A program made the translations under genes and the position numbers. Below the pieces are notes generated by a model. That model ran no database searches, was not told where the DNA came from, and saw only the letters and a list, made by a program, of their open reading frames with translations. A stretch of DNA of 64,000 bases, taken from NCBI GenBank assembly GCA_029856145.1, contig JAHQWK010000011.1, forward strand, positions 62,001-126,000, in the 5' to 3' direction. This stretch comes from Promethearchaeia archaeon. GTDB lineage: Archaea > Asgardarchaeota > Lokiarchaeia > Sigyniarchaeales > SOKP01. Below, piece by piece: positions 1 through 9,446 of this stretch (the stretch's first letter is position 1; each line of letters opens with the position of its first letter).

Positions 1-65
1 ACTAAAATAATTTAGAATTGTTAGGGGATATTAGCGAAATTATTTAATGCATATCAAGGAAGAAT

Positions 66-84
66 AGAAAAAAAAAGAAAAAAT
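66..84 (-). terminator. T-tract terminator of the surface propeller gene
   Basis: A nearly pure A run on the + strand (T run on the coding strand) lies about ten bases beyond the stop codon of the following minus-strand gene. Archaeal RNA polymerase terminates at U tracts without a hairpin, so this is a plausible terminator. The AT-rich background limits confidence. Confidence 0.4.
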
Positions 85-93
85 GGAGTCAAT

Positions 94-1695
94 TTAATTA
101 TATTTTAACCGCTTTTTAACTAGGATCACAGAAGTAATACCAATAATTAGACTGAATATTAATAGATTGTATCCTGAGATTTGAGGTTGTGTTGATTGTA
201 TAGATACAGTTATATAAATACAATTAGAAGTACTATTACCGAAATTATTAAAAGCTACAGCTCTAAAGTAATAGACACCGTCATTATAATTGCTTATTGG
301 AAGAGAATATACATCAGTTTCATCTGCTTTAATCGTTAAGCTGCCGTTAATTTCTGTTATGTAACTTGAATACTCATAAATAGAATAATTCCTAGCCCGT
401 GGTGAAACTGACCAACTTAAAGTAAATTCACCATCATCGTCAATAGTACCAGAAGGAGGGGATAATTGAAAACCACCAGGAGACTCAATTGAAAGTTTTA
501 TCAAATATAAATCGTAAAAAGGACCTATTCTGTAATTACCTGTAATATATATCTTATCAGACGAGTCTATGATTAGATCAAAACAAAAGTGTTGATAAGT
601 GGGAGATCTTTCCCAGGTTTTATACCAAAGAAGATTTCCTTTTGAATCATATTTTACTAAAGAAATATTTAAACCGAGAGCATATCCTCCTAAATAAATA
701 TTATCAGCAGAATCAACAGCAATTCCACGCACCTCATCATCTGCAATAGTACCCCAAGTTCGATTCCAATACCAATTTCCATCAGAGTCATATTTTACAA
801 CAATATAGTCCTTTTGCATCGCACCATAGCTTTGTGTATATCCAGATGCATACACATTGGCTTTAGAATCTAAAGCGACGCCCCATGCTTCATCAGGATC
901 AGATCCTCCCCAAGTTCTGTTCCATAAATAATCTCCAGAATTATCAAATTTTACTAATAATAAATCATTTTCAAGCCCGACGGGTTTATTTACACCTGAA
1001 ACGTAAATATTATTAGAAGAATCTAAGACGATATCACGACCAGCTTGATAACCAGGTTTATCATGTGCTGAACTCCATTGTAAGTGCCCTGAACTATTAT
1101 ATTTTAATAAAAGAATTGAAGTTGAAGTTGTGAATGTTTGTCCTACAACATAAATCATATTTTGAGAATCAATCGTTAAAGCCCAAGCACCATCATATAA
1201 ACCACTGTCATAAGAGCTTTTCCATTCTAAATCGCCATTACTATTAAATTTAAGAAGAAGAACATCAAAATTAGGATAAGAAGTCCCATTAGCTGCAGCG
1301 ACATAGATATAACCTAAGGAATCCACAGCTACATCATAACCATATTCATAAACACCACCATCCCACGTAATATTCCATTGCTGTTTTCCATTAGGATTAT
1401 ACTTAATTAATATAACATCATAATCAACCGAACCATTATATCCTACAACATAAATATCTCCAGTAGTTTCATATATAGCAACACTTTGTCCATATTCGTT
1501 ATCACCTTTATCCCAAGTAACATTCCAATCTTCAATAAGTGATAATTTTAGGTTGCTTGAATCATTTTCAATATTTGCTTGACTATCTATTATTTTATCT
1601 GATGAGTATATAAAAAGATTAGAACTGGTAATAGTTATCGAAGTCAAGAATACAAGAAGAAATATTATAGGAAATTTGTTATTTTTTATTTTCAT
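94..1695 (-). CDS. Secreted seven-bladed beta-propeller (SBBP-type repeats) surface protein
   Basis: The protein is exported and anchored at the cell surface. Residues 1-30 form a signal peptide: basic start, hydrophobic core, then polar sequence. About seven repeats of 45-50 residues follow, each with a D-x-x-L-x-K-[YF]-[DN]-x-x-G-x-x-x-W unit and an aromatic T-W strand. Seven copies suggest one complete seven-bladed propeller of the SBBP class. A fibronectin-III-like beta domain covers roughly residues 400-500. The C-terminus has a short S-G-Y-N motif, a hydrophobic helix and a K-K-R-L-K tail, which resembles a lokiarchaeal surface-sorting signal. The propeller ligand cannot be read from sequence. 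The gene stands alone. Confidence 0.8.
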   Translation of the reverse strand: MKIKNNKFPIIFLLVFLTSITITSSNLFIYSSDKIIDSQANIENDSSNLKLSLIEDWNVTWDKGDNEYGQSVAIYETTGDIYVVGYNGSVDYDVILIKYNPNGKQQWNITWDGGVYEYGYDVAVDSLGYIYVAAANGTSYPNFDVLLLKFNSNGDLEWKSSYDSGLYDGAWALTIDSQNMIYVVGQTFTTSTSILLLKYNSSGHLQWSSAHDKPGYQAGRDIVLDSSNNIYVSGVNKPVGLENDLLLVKFDNSGDYLWNRTWGGSDPDEAWGVALDSKANVYASGYTQSYGAMQKDYIVVKYDSDGNWYWNRTWGTIADDEVRGIAVDSADNIYLGGYALGLNISLVKYDSKGNLLWYKTWERSPTYQHFCFDLIIDSSDKIYITGNYRIGPFYDLYLIKLSIESPGGFQLSPPSGTIDDDGEFTLSWSVSPRARNYSIYEYSSYITEINGSLTIKADETDVYSLPISNYNDGVYYFRAVAFNNFGNSTSNCIYITVSIQSTQPQISGYNLLIFSLIIGITSVILVKKRLKYN

Positions 1696-1824
1696 TTTAA
1701 GATCACTTAATTTATCTTATAGAATATTATTAGACAAACAAATTGAGATAAAGAATTCTAGAATGTGGTTGTATATATATTTAACTTTTATCTGTTGAGA
1801 AAAATTAGAAAAAGAATATGAGTC

Positions 1825-2304
1825 TTAGTTACTTTTCTCTATTTCCTGGATGAAGGAATTAATTTTATCTATATGATTATTATTCTTAATTTCCTTTCTA
1901 TTAATTTCTAAAGTGAATAATGGTTCTTTCTCATATAAAATTGCCATGCTTTCAAACGTTTTGAAGCCTTTATCTCCTCCCTCAGTACAAAAAAATGCAA
2001 TATTCTTAATTTTGCTTTTATTTTCCGAGATATATGTTCTTATTGCGGGAGTCATCCTACTACTCCATATCGGGGTTCCTAGGATGATTAGATCATACAT
2101 TTCTGGATTTTTTTGAACCTCTTCTATAACTGTAAGTTTCTCTCTTGTGGCAGCATATCCACTCTTGAGAAAACCAATAATAAAACCAGTTCTTTTCTTA
2201 GTATCGATAATCTCCTCAGATTCACAATTTAAACCACTAGAAATTAATTTCGCAACTTTTTTGGTTCTACCTGTTCTTGAATAAAAAACAACTAATGATT
2301 TCAT
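1825..2304 (-). CDS. Flavodoxin-family protein
   Basis: This is a 159-residue flavodoxin-like fold, expected to bind FMN and act as a soluble electron carrier or small quinone/flavin reductase. The N-terminal strand followed by S-R-T-G-R-T-K-K (residues 9-16) is the FMN-phosphate loop. The central strand with G-T-P-I-W-S (about residues 75-80) and the C-T-E-G-G loop (about 106-110) match the isoalloxazine-contacting loops of long-chain-less flavodoxins. The divergently transcribed neighbour is iorAB, so an electron-transfer role near ferredoxin chemistry is possible but inferred only from position. The exact redox partner is unknown. Confidence 0.8.
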   Translation of the reverse strand: MKSLVVFYSRTGRTKKVAKLISSGLNCESEEIIDTKKRTGFIIGFLKSGYAATREKLTVIEEVQKNPEMYDLIILGTPIWSSRMTPAIRTYISENKSKIKNIAFFCTEGGDKGFKTFESMAILYEKEPLFTLEINRKEIKNNNHIDKINSFIQEIEKSN

Positions 2305-2503
2305 AAAATATAATCCTAAATCTCATTAAATTAGAAAGATGTTATTAAGATTAATCTTCCAACAAAAATAAATATTGGTATCGAAGTTATTCCCTAATAT
2401 TCCGAGAAACGATATCCCAGAAGATATGAAAAAGTTTTAATATCGACATTTGTTTGAATTAAAAATAATTAATATCTATTTGTAAGGATGAATTAAATTT
2501 CAC

Positions 2504-4459
2504 ATGGAAGATATTTATAATAAAATCAGCAAAGGGAAAGCTGGTGAAAAAAGATTTTTTCTTGGTAATGAAGCAATTGTCCGTGGGGCTTTAGAAAGTG
2601 GCGTTGATGTTTATACTTATTATCCGGGTACTCCTAGTTCTGAAGTTGGAGAAATCTTTATGGACATTTTTAAGAAAGTAGGAATGAAATGGGTGGAAAG
2701 CAGCATTAATGAAAAAGTTGCGATAGAAGTTGCAGGTGCAGCATACGCTAGAGGTGCCACAACAATGGTCGGTATGAAAAATGTTGGGCTGAATGTTGCT
2801 TCTGATCCTTTATTTGCTCTTGCCACTACACGCCCAAATAATAAGAATTCAGCGATGGTTATTTTAGTTGCTGATGACCCTCAACAGCATTCAAGTGCCG
2901 TAGAAATGGATTCTCGAAATTATTTAAAAATTTTCAAAATACCCGCATTGGAACCGAGCAATCCTCAGGAGTGCTTAGAATTTACTAAAGAAGCATTTAA
3001 AATATCGAGAGAATTAAAACTACCAGTAATACTAAGGACTGTAACGATGGTTTCTCATGCTAGGAGTAACGTACGTATTGGAGAAATAAAACAATCAGAA
3101 ATTGAAAGTGAATTTGATTTATCCAAGGAGGTAAATGTCGCGTTAAGAATTTATTCTCTGGAGATGAAGAAAAATCACATTTATAATAGAATGAATCGAG
3201 CATTAGAATTATCTGAGAATAGTTCCTTAAATAGAATCGAAAATGGGAAAGCTAAAAATGAATATGAGTTAGGAATTATAACAAGCGGGGTGTCATACAG
3301 CTATGTACATGAAGCTTTAAATTTTCTTGAAATGGAGGCACCAACTCTTAAAATTGGTTTCATAAATCCACTTCCAGAGAAATTAATTGTAGAATTCATT
3401 AAACAATATAAAGAAGTATTTATTGTAGAAGAAAATGATGCATATCTTGAAACACAGGTTCTTGCCATGGCTCATAAAAACAGTCTTAAAGTGAAAATTC
3501 ATGGAAAAGATCCCTTTTCTTATTCAAAAGAAAAATCGTTATTACCTTTTGTAGGAGAATTAAATCCTACTAAAGTTGCGTTAGCATTAATGAAAATTAC
3601 TAGGTTAGAGCCAAAAATGGATTTTAAGCAGATTGATGAGAAAAAATATGATGTGATGGCAAGAAAACCTATTTTATGTGCGGGATGCCCCCATAGAACA
3701 ACTGGATATACATTACAAAAAGCTGTTAAAAAAATTAAATCTAGGACTGGAAAAAAAGTCTATTTTTACCAAGATATTGGATGTTATACTTTACTTGCGC
3801 TTCCCCCGTTTGATTTTGCTAATGTTAAATATTGCATGGGATCAAGTATAGCTTTAGCTCAAGGAGTTGCTCAAACAAGTGAAAGCCTAAATGTTGCGAT
3901 TATTGGAGATGGAACTTTTTATCACTCTGGAATTCCTGCGCTTTTAAATGGAATTTATAATAAAGCGCCAATTTTAGTATTAATATTAGATAATGGATGG
4001 ATCGGAATGACGGGGCAACAACCCAATCCAGGGAGTGATACTCGTTATTATAAAGAGGGATCTTATAAGAAGAATATAATTTTAGAAGAGTTGTTAGAAG
4101 GTACTGGAGCTCACGTCAATGTAATTAAGTATTATGAAAATAATGATGAGAATTATTTTACAAAACTAAAAGACTTAATTTATCAAATAGGACTAGATGT
4201 ATTAGAAAATAGAAATCTACATGTAATTGTTATAAAAAACGAATGCATTCAAAAAATTATTAAAAGACAAGCACCAGCAATAAGATATGTTGATAATGAA
4301 CTATGTAATAACTGTGGTATATGTTATTCTCAATTTTTATGCCCTGCTATTGATGAAAAGGAAAATGTTGCCTTTATTGATTCAAACATATGCTTAGGTT
4401 GTGGTATATGTGAAGAAATTTGCCCCAATAATGCTATTAATAGGGAGGAGCTAGAATGA
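2504..4459 (+). CDS. iorA: Indolepyruvate:ferredoxin oxidoreductase alpha subunit
   Basis: This subunit oxidatively decarboxylates aryl 2-oxoacids from Trp, Phe and Tyr transamination to aryl-CoA, reducing ferredoxin, in the cytoplasm. The N-terminal G-N-E-A-I-V-R-G-A and Y-P-G-T-P-S-S-E motifs (residues about 22-50) mark the pyrimidine-binding domain. C-P-H-R-T-T-G-Y (about 396-403) and the G-D-G-T-F-Y-H-S segment (about 470) mark the TPP/Mg site. The C-terminus has two ferredoxin-like clusters, C-x2-C-x2-C and C-x2-C-x2-C-x3-C-P, though the first is altered (C-x2-C-x2-C-x5-C). At 651 residues it is normal for the family. It overlaps iorB by four bases, indicating translational coupling. Peptide fermentation is the expected pathway. 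Confidence 0.95.
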   Translation: MEDIYNKISKGKAGEKRFFLGNEAIVRGALESGVDVYTYYPGTPSSEVGEIFMDIFKKVGMKWVESSINEKVAIEVAGAAYARGATTMVGMKNVGLNVASDPLFALATTRPNNKNSAMVILVADDPQQHSSAVEMDSRNYLKIFKIPALEPSNPQECLEFTKEAFKISRELKLPVILRTVTMVSHARSNVRIGEIKQSEIESEFDLSKEVNVALRIYSLEMKKNHIYNRMNRALELSENSSLNRIENGKAKNEYELGIITSGVSYSYVHEALNFLEMEAPTLKIGFINPLPEKLIVEFIKQYKEVFIVEENDAYLETQVLAMAHKNSLKVKIHGKDPFSYSKEKSLLPFVGELNPTKVALALMKITRLEPKMDFKQIDEKKYDVMARKPILCAGCPHRTTGYTLQKAVKKIKSRTGKKVYFYQDIGCYTLLALPPFDFANVKYCMGSSIALAQGVAQTSESLNVAIIGDGTFYHSGIPALLNGIYNKAPILVLILDNGWIGMTGQQPNPGSDTRYYKEGSYKKNIILEELLEGTGAHVNVIKYYENNDENYFTKLKDLIYQIGLDVLENRNLHVIVIKNECIQKIIKRQAPAIRYVDNELCNNCGICYSQFLCPAIDEKENVAFIDSNICLGCGICEEICPNNAINREELE

Positions 4460-5037
4460 GTTTAGATAATTATACTATAGTGATTAGCGGGTTAGGTGGA
4501 CAAGGATTAATAAGACTAATTCAGATTCTAGGAAACGCATTAATGATTAATGGGTATGAAGTAATAACTTCTGAGACTCATGGTCTTAGCCAGAGAGGTG
4601 GTAAAGTTACATGCTTTCTTCGCTTTGGAAGTAAGGTAAATGCCCCAATACCAATGATCGGAACAGCAGATATGATAATAGCTTTAGAAGAGAGTAGTAT
4701 TTTAGACGCGTTGAAATATGCTAAGCCTAATAAAAGTACTAAATTAGTAATATCTTCCTATGAAAAACAAATTCTGGGTATAGAATATCCTTCTCTAAAA
4801 TATATATTAGATATTCTTTTCGAAATTTCAAACAATATTTATATTTTACCGTTGACGGATATTGCTGTAAAGCACACTGGAAATATAAAAACTATGAATA
4901 GTGTGTTACTAGGATACATCTTAAAATTCTTACCATTAAACAAAAAGGATCTTGAGCAATTTCTATCATATAATTTCTCAGGAAAAACGTTAGAAATGAA
5001 CTTAAAAGCATTTAATGAAGGTCTTAAATTAAAATAA
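4456..5037 (+). CDS. iorB: Indolepyruvate:ferredoxin oxidoreductase beta subunit
   Basis: This is the gamma-type (catalytic partner) subunit that pairs with IorA in the 2-oxoacid:ferredoxin oxidoreductase complex. The N-terminal glycine-rich G-L-G-G-Q-G motif (residues 12-17), the T-S-E-T-H-G-L-S-Q-R-G-G segment (about 38-49) and 193-residue length are characteristic. The start codon sits inside the end of iorA (ATGA overlap) behind a strong GGGAGGAG ribosome-binding site, so both subunits should be made in equal amounts from one mRNA. Nothing in the sequence looks unusual. Confidence 0.93.
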   Translation: MSLDNYTIVISGLGGQGLIRLIQILGNALMINGYEVITSETHGLSQRGGKVTCFLRFGSKVNAPIPMIGTADMIIALEESSILDALKYAKPNKSTKLVISSYEKQILGIEYPSLKYILDILFEISNNIYILPLTDIAVKHTGNIKTMNSVLLGYILKFLPLNKKDLEQFLSYNFSGKTLEMNLKAFNEGLKLK

Positions 5038-5102
5038 TTTTCTCCTTAAAACAATTAAAAAAATCGAATTAATTGACGAGTAAAAGTATAATAATCTTTT
5101 CA

Positions 5103-5109
5103 TTTTTTT
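5103..5109 (+). terminator. T-tract after iorAB
   Basis: A T7 run lies about 65 bases after the iorB stop, in the convergent gap before a minus-strand gene. It is a candidate archaeal U-tract terminator. It is short and the background is AT-rich. Confidence 0.25.
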
Positions 5110-5152
5110 ACAACATTAAAAATAATAAAAGAGGTAGTTTTGTTCTTTAGTT

Positions 5153-6526
5153 TTATAAGTTTTTCTGAATGTTTGAAATTTTTTTTTTCAATTTTTTGAT
5201 TCGAGATTCGTTTCCATTAAGATCCTGGACATCTTCTAGAATTTTTAATCCTTGTTGATAGTAATTAATTGCTTTAATGTAATCCTTTTTTTTCTCAGCT
5301 TTTTCTCCTACTTTTAAAGCATATTCTAGTTCCAATTCTTTAATCTTTTTATCAAGTTCTAAAATCATAAATGATATTCTCCCTACTTCCTCTTTATAAT
5401 CAAAACCTGATGCCAAGTAAAGAGCCATTTCACATTCTTTTTGTGCCTCTTTATAAGCTAATCCTTTTTCGGCAGTTTCAGCTTTTCGAATGAAAGAATT
5501 TAAAGATGATCTAACTTCTTCTTCACTCATATGCTTTGCTCTTTCTTTCAATTCATTTATTGCATCGTTATTAGTAATTATCGAAGAAATTAATTCATTA
5601 CTGGCTATTCTTACTGCTCGTGATTCTTGAAAATTACTAATTGTATCTTCAGCGGTTTCAATTGTAGTAGGGATAATAATTTTTTTTTCTATAAGTTTGT
5701 AGACTTCATAAAGTATCTTATTTGAGTCGATATGTACTATTTTTTGAACTTCATCAATTAAGTTGATAATAAAAAAGAATGCTTTTGAAGCTAACAATGC
5801 CTTTGCAAAATCTATTATTGCCTTTTGAATAGGATTTCTCTGAATTATTTCTAATTCGTTTGGTAATAATGTGTGGGTTAGAATCATGGGAAAAACTAGA
5901 TTAACATTAAATGTATCTATTATGAAATCGATGGTATCTTCGAAATGCATCATCCCTTTTCTTATGTGTGCTCCAATTTTATCTAGATATCTACTTTCAT
6001 AATCACTTAAAAACTCAGTTACAAGAATCTTCAAGCTATCAGAAGCTTTATGGTCCAAAACTAAACAGATTCGAATAAATTGGGCATTTTTAAGTAAAAT
6101 ATTGAATGTTTCGTATTGAAATTCATAAAATTGATGATTATTTCTATGATTTGAATTACCATTTGAAGTATTACTAGATTCTGAAAACGTAATATTTGCT
6201 TGGATAAATCCGGTTAATAATCCAGTATTTACGCCCGCTCCTGAAATCGGATAATCAACCAGAGCTAACCCAGATTCTTTAGCCATTAATAAAACATGTT
6301 TTATGTTCAAAACATCTAAAAATTTCTGCCATATTAGGTCTTGGAACATTTGAATACGTTTTTCTTCAGAATCAATAATCGTGAATTTCAAGTTATGATT
6401 AAGATTTAAACCAAATTTTTCAAGTTGAGCTTTAACACACTCTTTACAGAAATCTGGATATTTCTCACAATTATTTTTATCTAGTCCGCAATCAAATCCA
6501 ACAGGACTAATCTGAAAATAAACCAT
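5153..6526 (-). CDS. Soluble longin/roadblock-like domain protein with C-terminal TPR/MIT-like helices
   Basis: I cannot name a function. Residues 13-30 hold four cysteines (C13, C20, C27, C30) that could bind a metal. Residues about 65-225 match the cytoplasmic domain of the two receptor-like proteins at 26.3-31.1 kb: D-V-L-N-[IL], then S-G-L, then L-[IL]-T-G-F-[IL], an [IL]-x-[IL]-x-[FL]-E-[YF] strand and a distal Y-P or F-P. This profilin-like family is usually described in Asgard genomes as longin or roadblock-like. Residues about 345-457 are a helical tail with two TPR- or MIT-like hairpins, rich in A, E, K and Y. Unlike its relatives it has no signal peptide or membrane helix. It may be a cytosolic adaptor of the same signalling family. 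Confidence 0.6.
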   Translation of the reverse strand: MVYFQISPVGFDCGLDKNNCEKYPDFCKECVKAQLEKFGLNLNHNLKFTIIDSEEKRIQMFQDLIWQKFLDVLNIKHVLLMAKESGLALVDYPISGAGVNTGLLTGFIQANITFSESSNTSNGNSNHRNNHQFYEFQYETFNILLKNAQFIRICLVLDHKASDSLKILVTEFLSDYESRYLDKIGAHIRKGMMHFEDTIDFIIDTFNVNLVFPMILTHTLLPNELEIIQRNPIQKAIIDFAKALLASKAFFFIINLIDEVQKIVHIDSNKILYEVYKLIEKKIIIPTTIETAEDTISNFQESRAVRIASNELISSIITNNDAINELKERAKHMSEEEVRSSLNSFIRKAETAEKGLAYKEAQKECEMALYLASGFDYKEEVGRISFMILELDKKIKELELEYALKVGEKAEKKKDYIKAINYYQQGLKILEDVQDLNGNESRIKKLKKKISNIQKNL

Positions 6527-6855
6527 TTAAATCCTATAAACTTATGTTCTTAATACTGAATTGAAAGGAAGATTTTAAAAATATTTCTATTAATTTGTTC
6601 TTTTGTTCTATCCCCTCAATCAACTAATAATTTCAAAATTTTTTAACATTTTCAAAATATTAGATTCTGTGATGCTATAACGAAAAATTAAAAGAATGGT
6701 AAATATCTCAAATCTATACATATCAGAAATATTAAGTATTCAAATCAAAATTTAGGTACGAGAGCTTTTTTCTCCATAAGATTAAGAATAGGAATTGCAA
6801 ATTCTGGTCTAAAATCTTCTTCATAAAAAAAAGTTTGTTAAATTAAATATTCAAA
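6527..6855. other. Intergenic region with a possible decayed coding fragment
   Basis: This 329-base gap has no intact gene. On the minus strand a 31-codon open frame (6837 down to 6745) reads like real protein, with E-E-D-F-R-P-E-F-A-I-P and a run ending K-A-L-V-P-K-F. It has no convincing start codon and may be a leftover 3-prime end. The rest is AT-rich leader for the minus-strand gene at 5153-6526. Confidence 0.3.
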
Positions 6856-7890
6856 TTAAATTTGATATCTTTGATTAATAACCGTTTGAAATTGTATATT
6901 TGAACGGGATTGTTCTTGATAACCCCCTCTTTTTGAAACTAAGTAGAATTGGGCTAAAGTATTCTTATGGACTAAAGTAATCCCTCGCCATTTATTATCG
7001 TCTGTATTAAATTCTACTATATTTCCAAGAGCTACTCCTTCTCTAGAAGAGAAATTAAATTTCATTCTTCCCAATATTTTTATAAGTTCTTCATGGTATT
7101 CAGTTACTTTATGTTGGGGTTTATCTTTAAATCTTAATGCTTCAATAGAAAAAGCTTTGAGTATATCATTGCTCATGGTATTCCATGCTTCAGGGTTTGC
7201 ATAAAACTCAATCCCTATAAATTCACCGTTAATGAATACTGCAATTCCACATTGATTTTCTACTTTTTTGAAGGATTTCACGAAATCTTCAGTTTCTTTT
7301 TCAGATTCTTTTGTAATTTCGAGATAACTCTGAGTAGGAGCCACAGCAAGGGCATAATTCATCTCGGCTCTATGAGATTGGATCTCGCTCCATACACCTC
7401 CTTGTCCTGCTGCAGAAATTGCTTCATAAGCAACATTAGGATGGAGTCTAGTATTTGAAGTTTTAAATCCACGTCCTTTAGTATAACTCCATCTTGATTG
7501 TTCTACACATTTAGCAGGGACAGTATATTTTTGTTTAAGGGTTCCAGGATTTTGGTTGATAATGTTTTGTTTTCCACCCACAGGTAGTAAAATTGGTTCC
7601 CATATTGTCCTATCCTGTTTACCACCGTGAACTGTCATTCCGAATGGAATTAATATTTGTTTATCGCTTTTATTTACGACTTCTAACTGGCCTACTGTAT
7701 CAGTTTCGAGGATCTCTATTAATTCTAATTCTTCTGCTTCTTTAATACTAATGAAATCGATAAATTTATCATCTTGTACAATAATAGGGATAACAGTCAT
7801 GTTTTTATAAACTTGAGGAGTATCTAATTTAAGAAAACTTAAAGGATTTTTAAATAAAGAATTTACAATTTGTACACTTTCATTTTTCAA
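6856..7890 (-). CDS. ARPP-1 (DUF6569-like) domain protein
   Basis: The order of motifs matches the ARPP-1 family, named for association with ADP-ribosylglycohydrolases and rhodanese-phosphatases in predicted NAD/ADP-ribose and stress loci. These are I-S-I-K-E-A-E-E (residues about 47-54), V-V-N-K-S-D-K-Q-I-L-I-P-F-G (about 71-84), G-K-Q-D-R-T (about 89-94) and V-E-Q-S-R-W-S-Y (about 128-135). The biochemical activity of the family is not established. The start is TTG at 7890, preceded by GGATGAG. The upstream HTH gene ends two bases before, so the two are one operon. The length of 344 residues is close to the usual domain plus a short C-terminal extension. Control by the cotranscribed regulator is likely. 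Confidence 0.75.
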   Translation of the reverse strand: MKNESVQIVNSLFKNPLSFLKLDTPQVYKNMTVIPIIVQDDKFIDFISIKEAEELELIEILETDTVGQLEVVNKSDKQILIPFGMTVHGGKQDRTIWEPILLPVGGKQNIINQNPGTLKQKYTVPAKCVEQSRWSYTKGRGFKTSNTRLHPNVAYEAISAAGQGGVWSEIQSHRAEMNYALAVAPTQSYLEITKESEKETEDFVKSFKKVENQCGIAVFINGEFIGIEFYANPEAWNTMSNDILKAFSIEALRFKDKPQHKVTEYHEELIKILGRMKFNFSSREGVALGNIVEFNTDDNKWRGITLVHKNTLAQFYLVSKRGGYQEQSRSNIQFQTVINQRYQI

Positions 7891-7892
7891 AC

Positions 7893-8327
7893 TTACTCAT
7901 CCTCCTTTTTATTATTTTTATTTTTTTCTTTTATACGTTCACTTTCTTCAGAAAGACTTTCTTCATAGAGTGGACTTATAAATTGATTTACAATATCTTT
8001 ACCATTTTCGGTAAGTTCCACCCCTTGAACGACCTTTAATTTTCCACTTTTACTTATTCCATTAATCCTCGTTCCCTTTCCCTTTGGTACTTCATCTTTA
8101 TTATATTCTACTCTATGAGTTTTTACAATTCCTCCTCGTTTTAATGCATTTAAGTGGTAATTAATACTTTGTTTCTGCATTCCCATATTTTTCGCAATTT
8201 CTATAGGTTGTTGAGGACTGTCAGAAAGTTGTCTTAAAATATTCGCTCTTACGGGGCTTCTAAATACAAGTCCAACTTTTTCAAATATTGGCTTTTTCTT
8301 TTCTTTTTTTTCTTCTTTTTTAGCCAT
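7893..8327 (-). CDS. ArsR-like winged-helix transcriptional regulator
   Basis: A DNA-binding winged helix spans residues about 17-75. The S-P-V-R-A-N-I-L-R-Q-L-S segment begins helix 1 and Q-S-I-N-Y-H-L-N-A-L (about 52-61) is the recognition helix, as in archaeal ArsR-type regulators. A lysine/glutamate-rich N-terminus and a charged C-terminal tail flank it. No metal-binding cysteines are present, so the signal is unlikely to be a thiophilic metal. It is the first gene of an operon with the ARPP-1 protein and probably controls its own promoter in the AT-rich gap up to 8505. Confidence 0.8.
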   Translation of the reverse strand: MAKKEEKKEKKKPIFEKVGLVFRSPVRANILRQLSDSPQQPIEIAKNMGMQKQSINYHLNALKRGGIVKTHRVEYNKDEVPKGKGTRINGISKSGKLKVVQGVELTENGKDIVNQFISPLYEESLSEESERIKEKNKNNKKEDE

Positions 8328-8505
8328 ATCTCTTCACATCTAATTTGGAAAAATTTTTATGGTAAAAGAAATTATTTACTGTAAAAAAATAATAGTAAAT
8401 TGCTTATTTAAATATTAGGTTTTTTTGGTGAAATTCTTATTAAATCAAGTTTATAAATTGTAAGATCTAGAATATCATAGATCTAAAGTCTATTAAAAAA
8501 AACCT

Positions 8506-9345
8506 TTGAAAATGAAAGAATCAAACAATATCGGGCATTATGAAATTACTGAATTTCCAAAGCTGAGAATCCCTACTTTAGACTTTCTTTCATTAGGAGA
8601 AAATAAGCATTATGTTAAAGGTTTAGTTGAATTTGATGTAACAAATGGTAGAAACAAAATTCGGGAGCATAAGAAGAATACTGGTGAGAAAATATCCTTC
8701 ACAGCTTGGTTTCTGAAATGTATTGGACAAGCTGCGAGTGAATATAAGGAAGTACATTCTATGATGAGGGGAAAAAATAAAATCATCACATTTGAGGACG
8801 TTGATATCTCGATAACAGTTGAGAAAGAGGTTGATGGTGAGAAGACCCCAATGCCACTTGTTATCAGGAAAACGAATAAAAAGACTGTTAAGCAGATCAA
8901 TACCGAAATAAGAAAAGCACAATCTGAAGAAGTAAGTGAAGCTACAGTATTAGGAAGTCATTCTATGAAAGAAGATGTTAAAACTTATGTTTCTCTGCCA
9001 AGATTTATGAGGAAATTTATCTTAAAGAGGAGATTTAAAGACCCAATCAAAGTTAAACAAATTATGGGAACAATAGTGGTTACCTCTGTGGGTATGTTTG
9101 GAAAATTTCATGGATGGCCAATTCCTACCACTTATCATCCTCTAGCTTTTGGTATAGGAGGAATTACTAAAAAGCCAGGAGTGATTAAAGAAAAAATTGA
9201 AATTCGGGAATACTTAACTGTGACTGTTTTATTTAATCATGACGTTGTTGATGGAGCTCCCGCAACTCGATTCATTTCTCGATTGGGTGAATTAATAGAA
9301 AGTGAGTTTGGGCTCCTTAACTTAGAATCTTTTATTTTCTTTTAA
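8506..9345 (+). CDS. Stand-alone 2-oxoacid dehydrogenase E2-type acyltransferase
   Basis: The protein is the catalytic (CAT-fold) domain of dihydrolipoamide acyltransferases, without lipoyl or subunit-binding domains. The catalytic signature N-H-D-V-V-D-G-A (H at about residue 245, D at 249) is intact, and the G-x-G-x-I-T-K-K-P region before it is typical. Because it lacks its own lipoyl arm, it may use CoA thioesters directly or a separate lipoyl protein, as suggested for lone archaeal E2 proteins. No E1 or E3 gene lies nearby. The longest frame starts at TTG 8506, but the ATG at 8512 is more likely the true start; no clear ribosome site precedes either, which could mean a near-leaderless mRNA. 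Confidence 0.78.
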   Translation: MKMKESNNIGHYEITEFPKLRIPTLDFLSLGENKHYVKGLVEFDVTNGRNKIREHKKNTGEKISFTAWFLKCIGQAASEYKEVHSMMRGKNKIITFEDVDISITVEKEVDGEKTPMPLVIRKTNKKTVKQINTEIRKAQSEEVSEATVLGSHSMKEDVKTYVSLPRFMRKFILKRRFKDPIKVKQIMGTIVVTSVGMFGKFHGWPIPTTYHPLAFGIGGITKKPGVIKEKIEIREYLTVTVLFNHDVVDGAPATRFISRLGELIESEFGLLNLESFIFF

Positions 9346-9446
9346 TTTCTTTAGAAATTTAATGAGGTTTACTTCTAAACAAATTATAGAAGAAACAAGG
9401 TTTAATTTTTTTGTTAAATGAAAAAAAATTTGAGTAAATTATTTGA

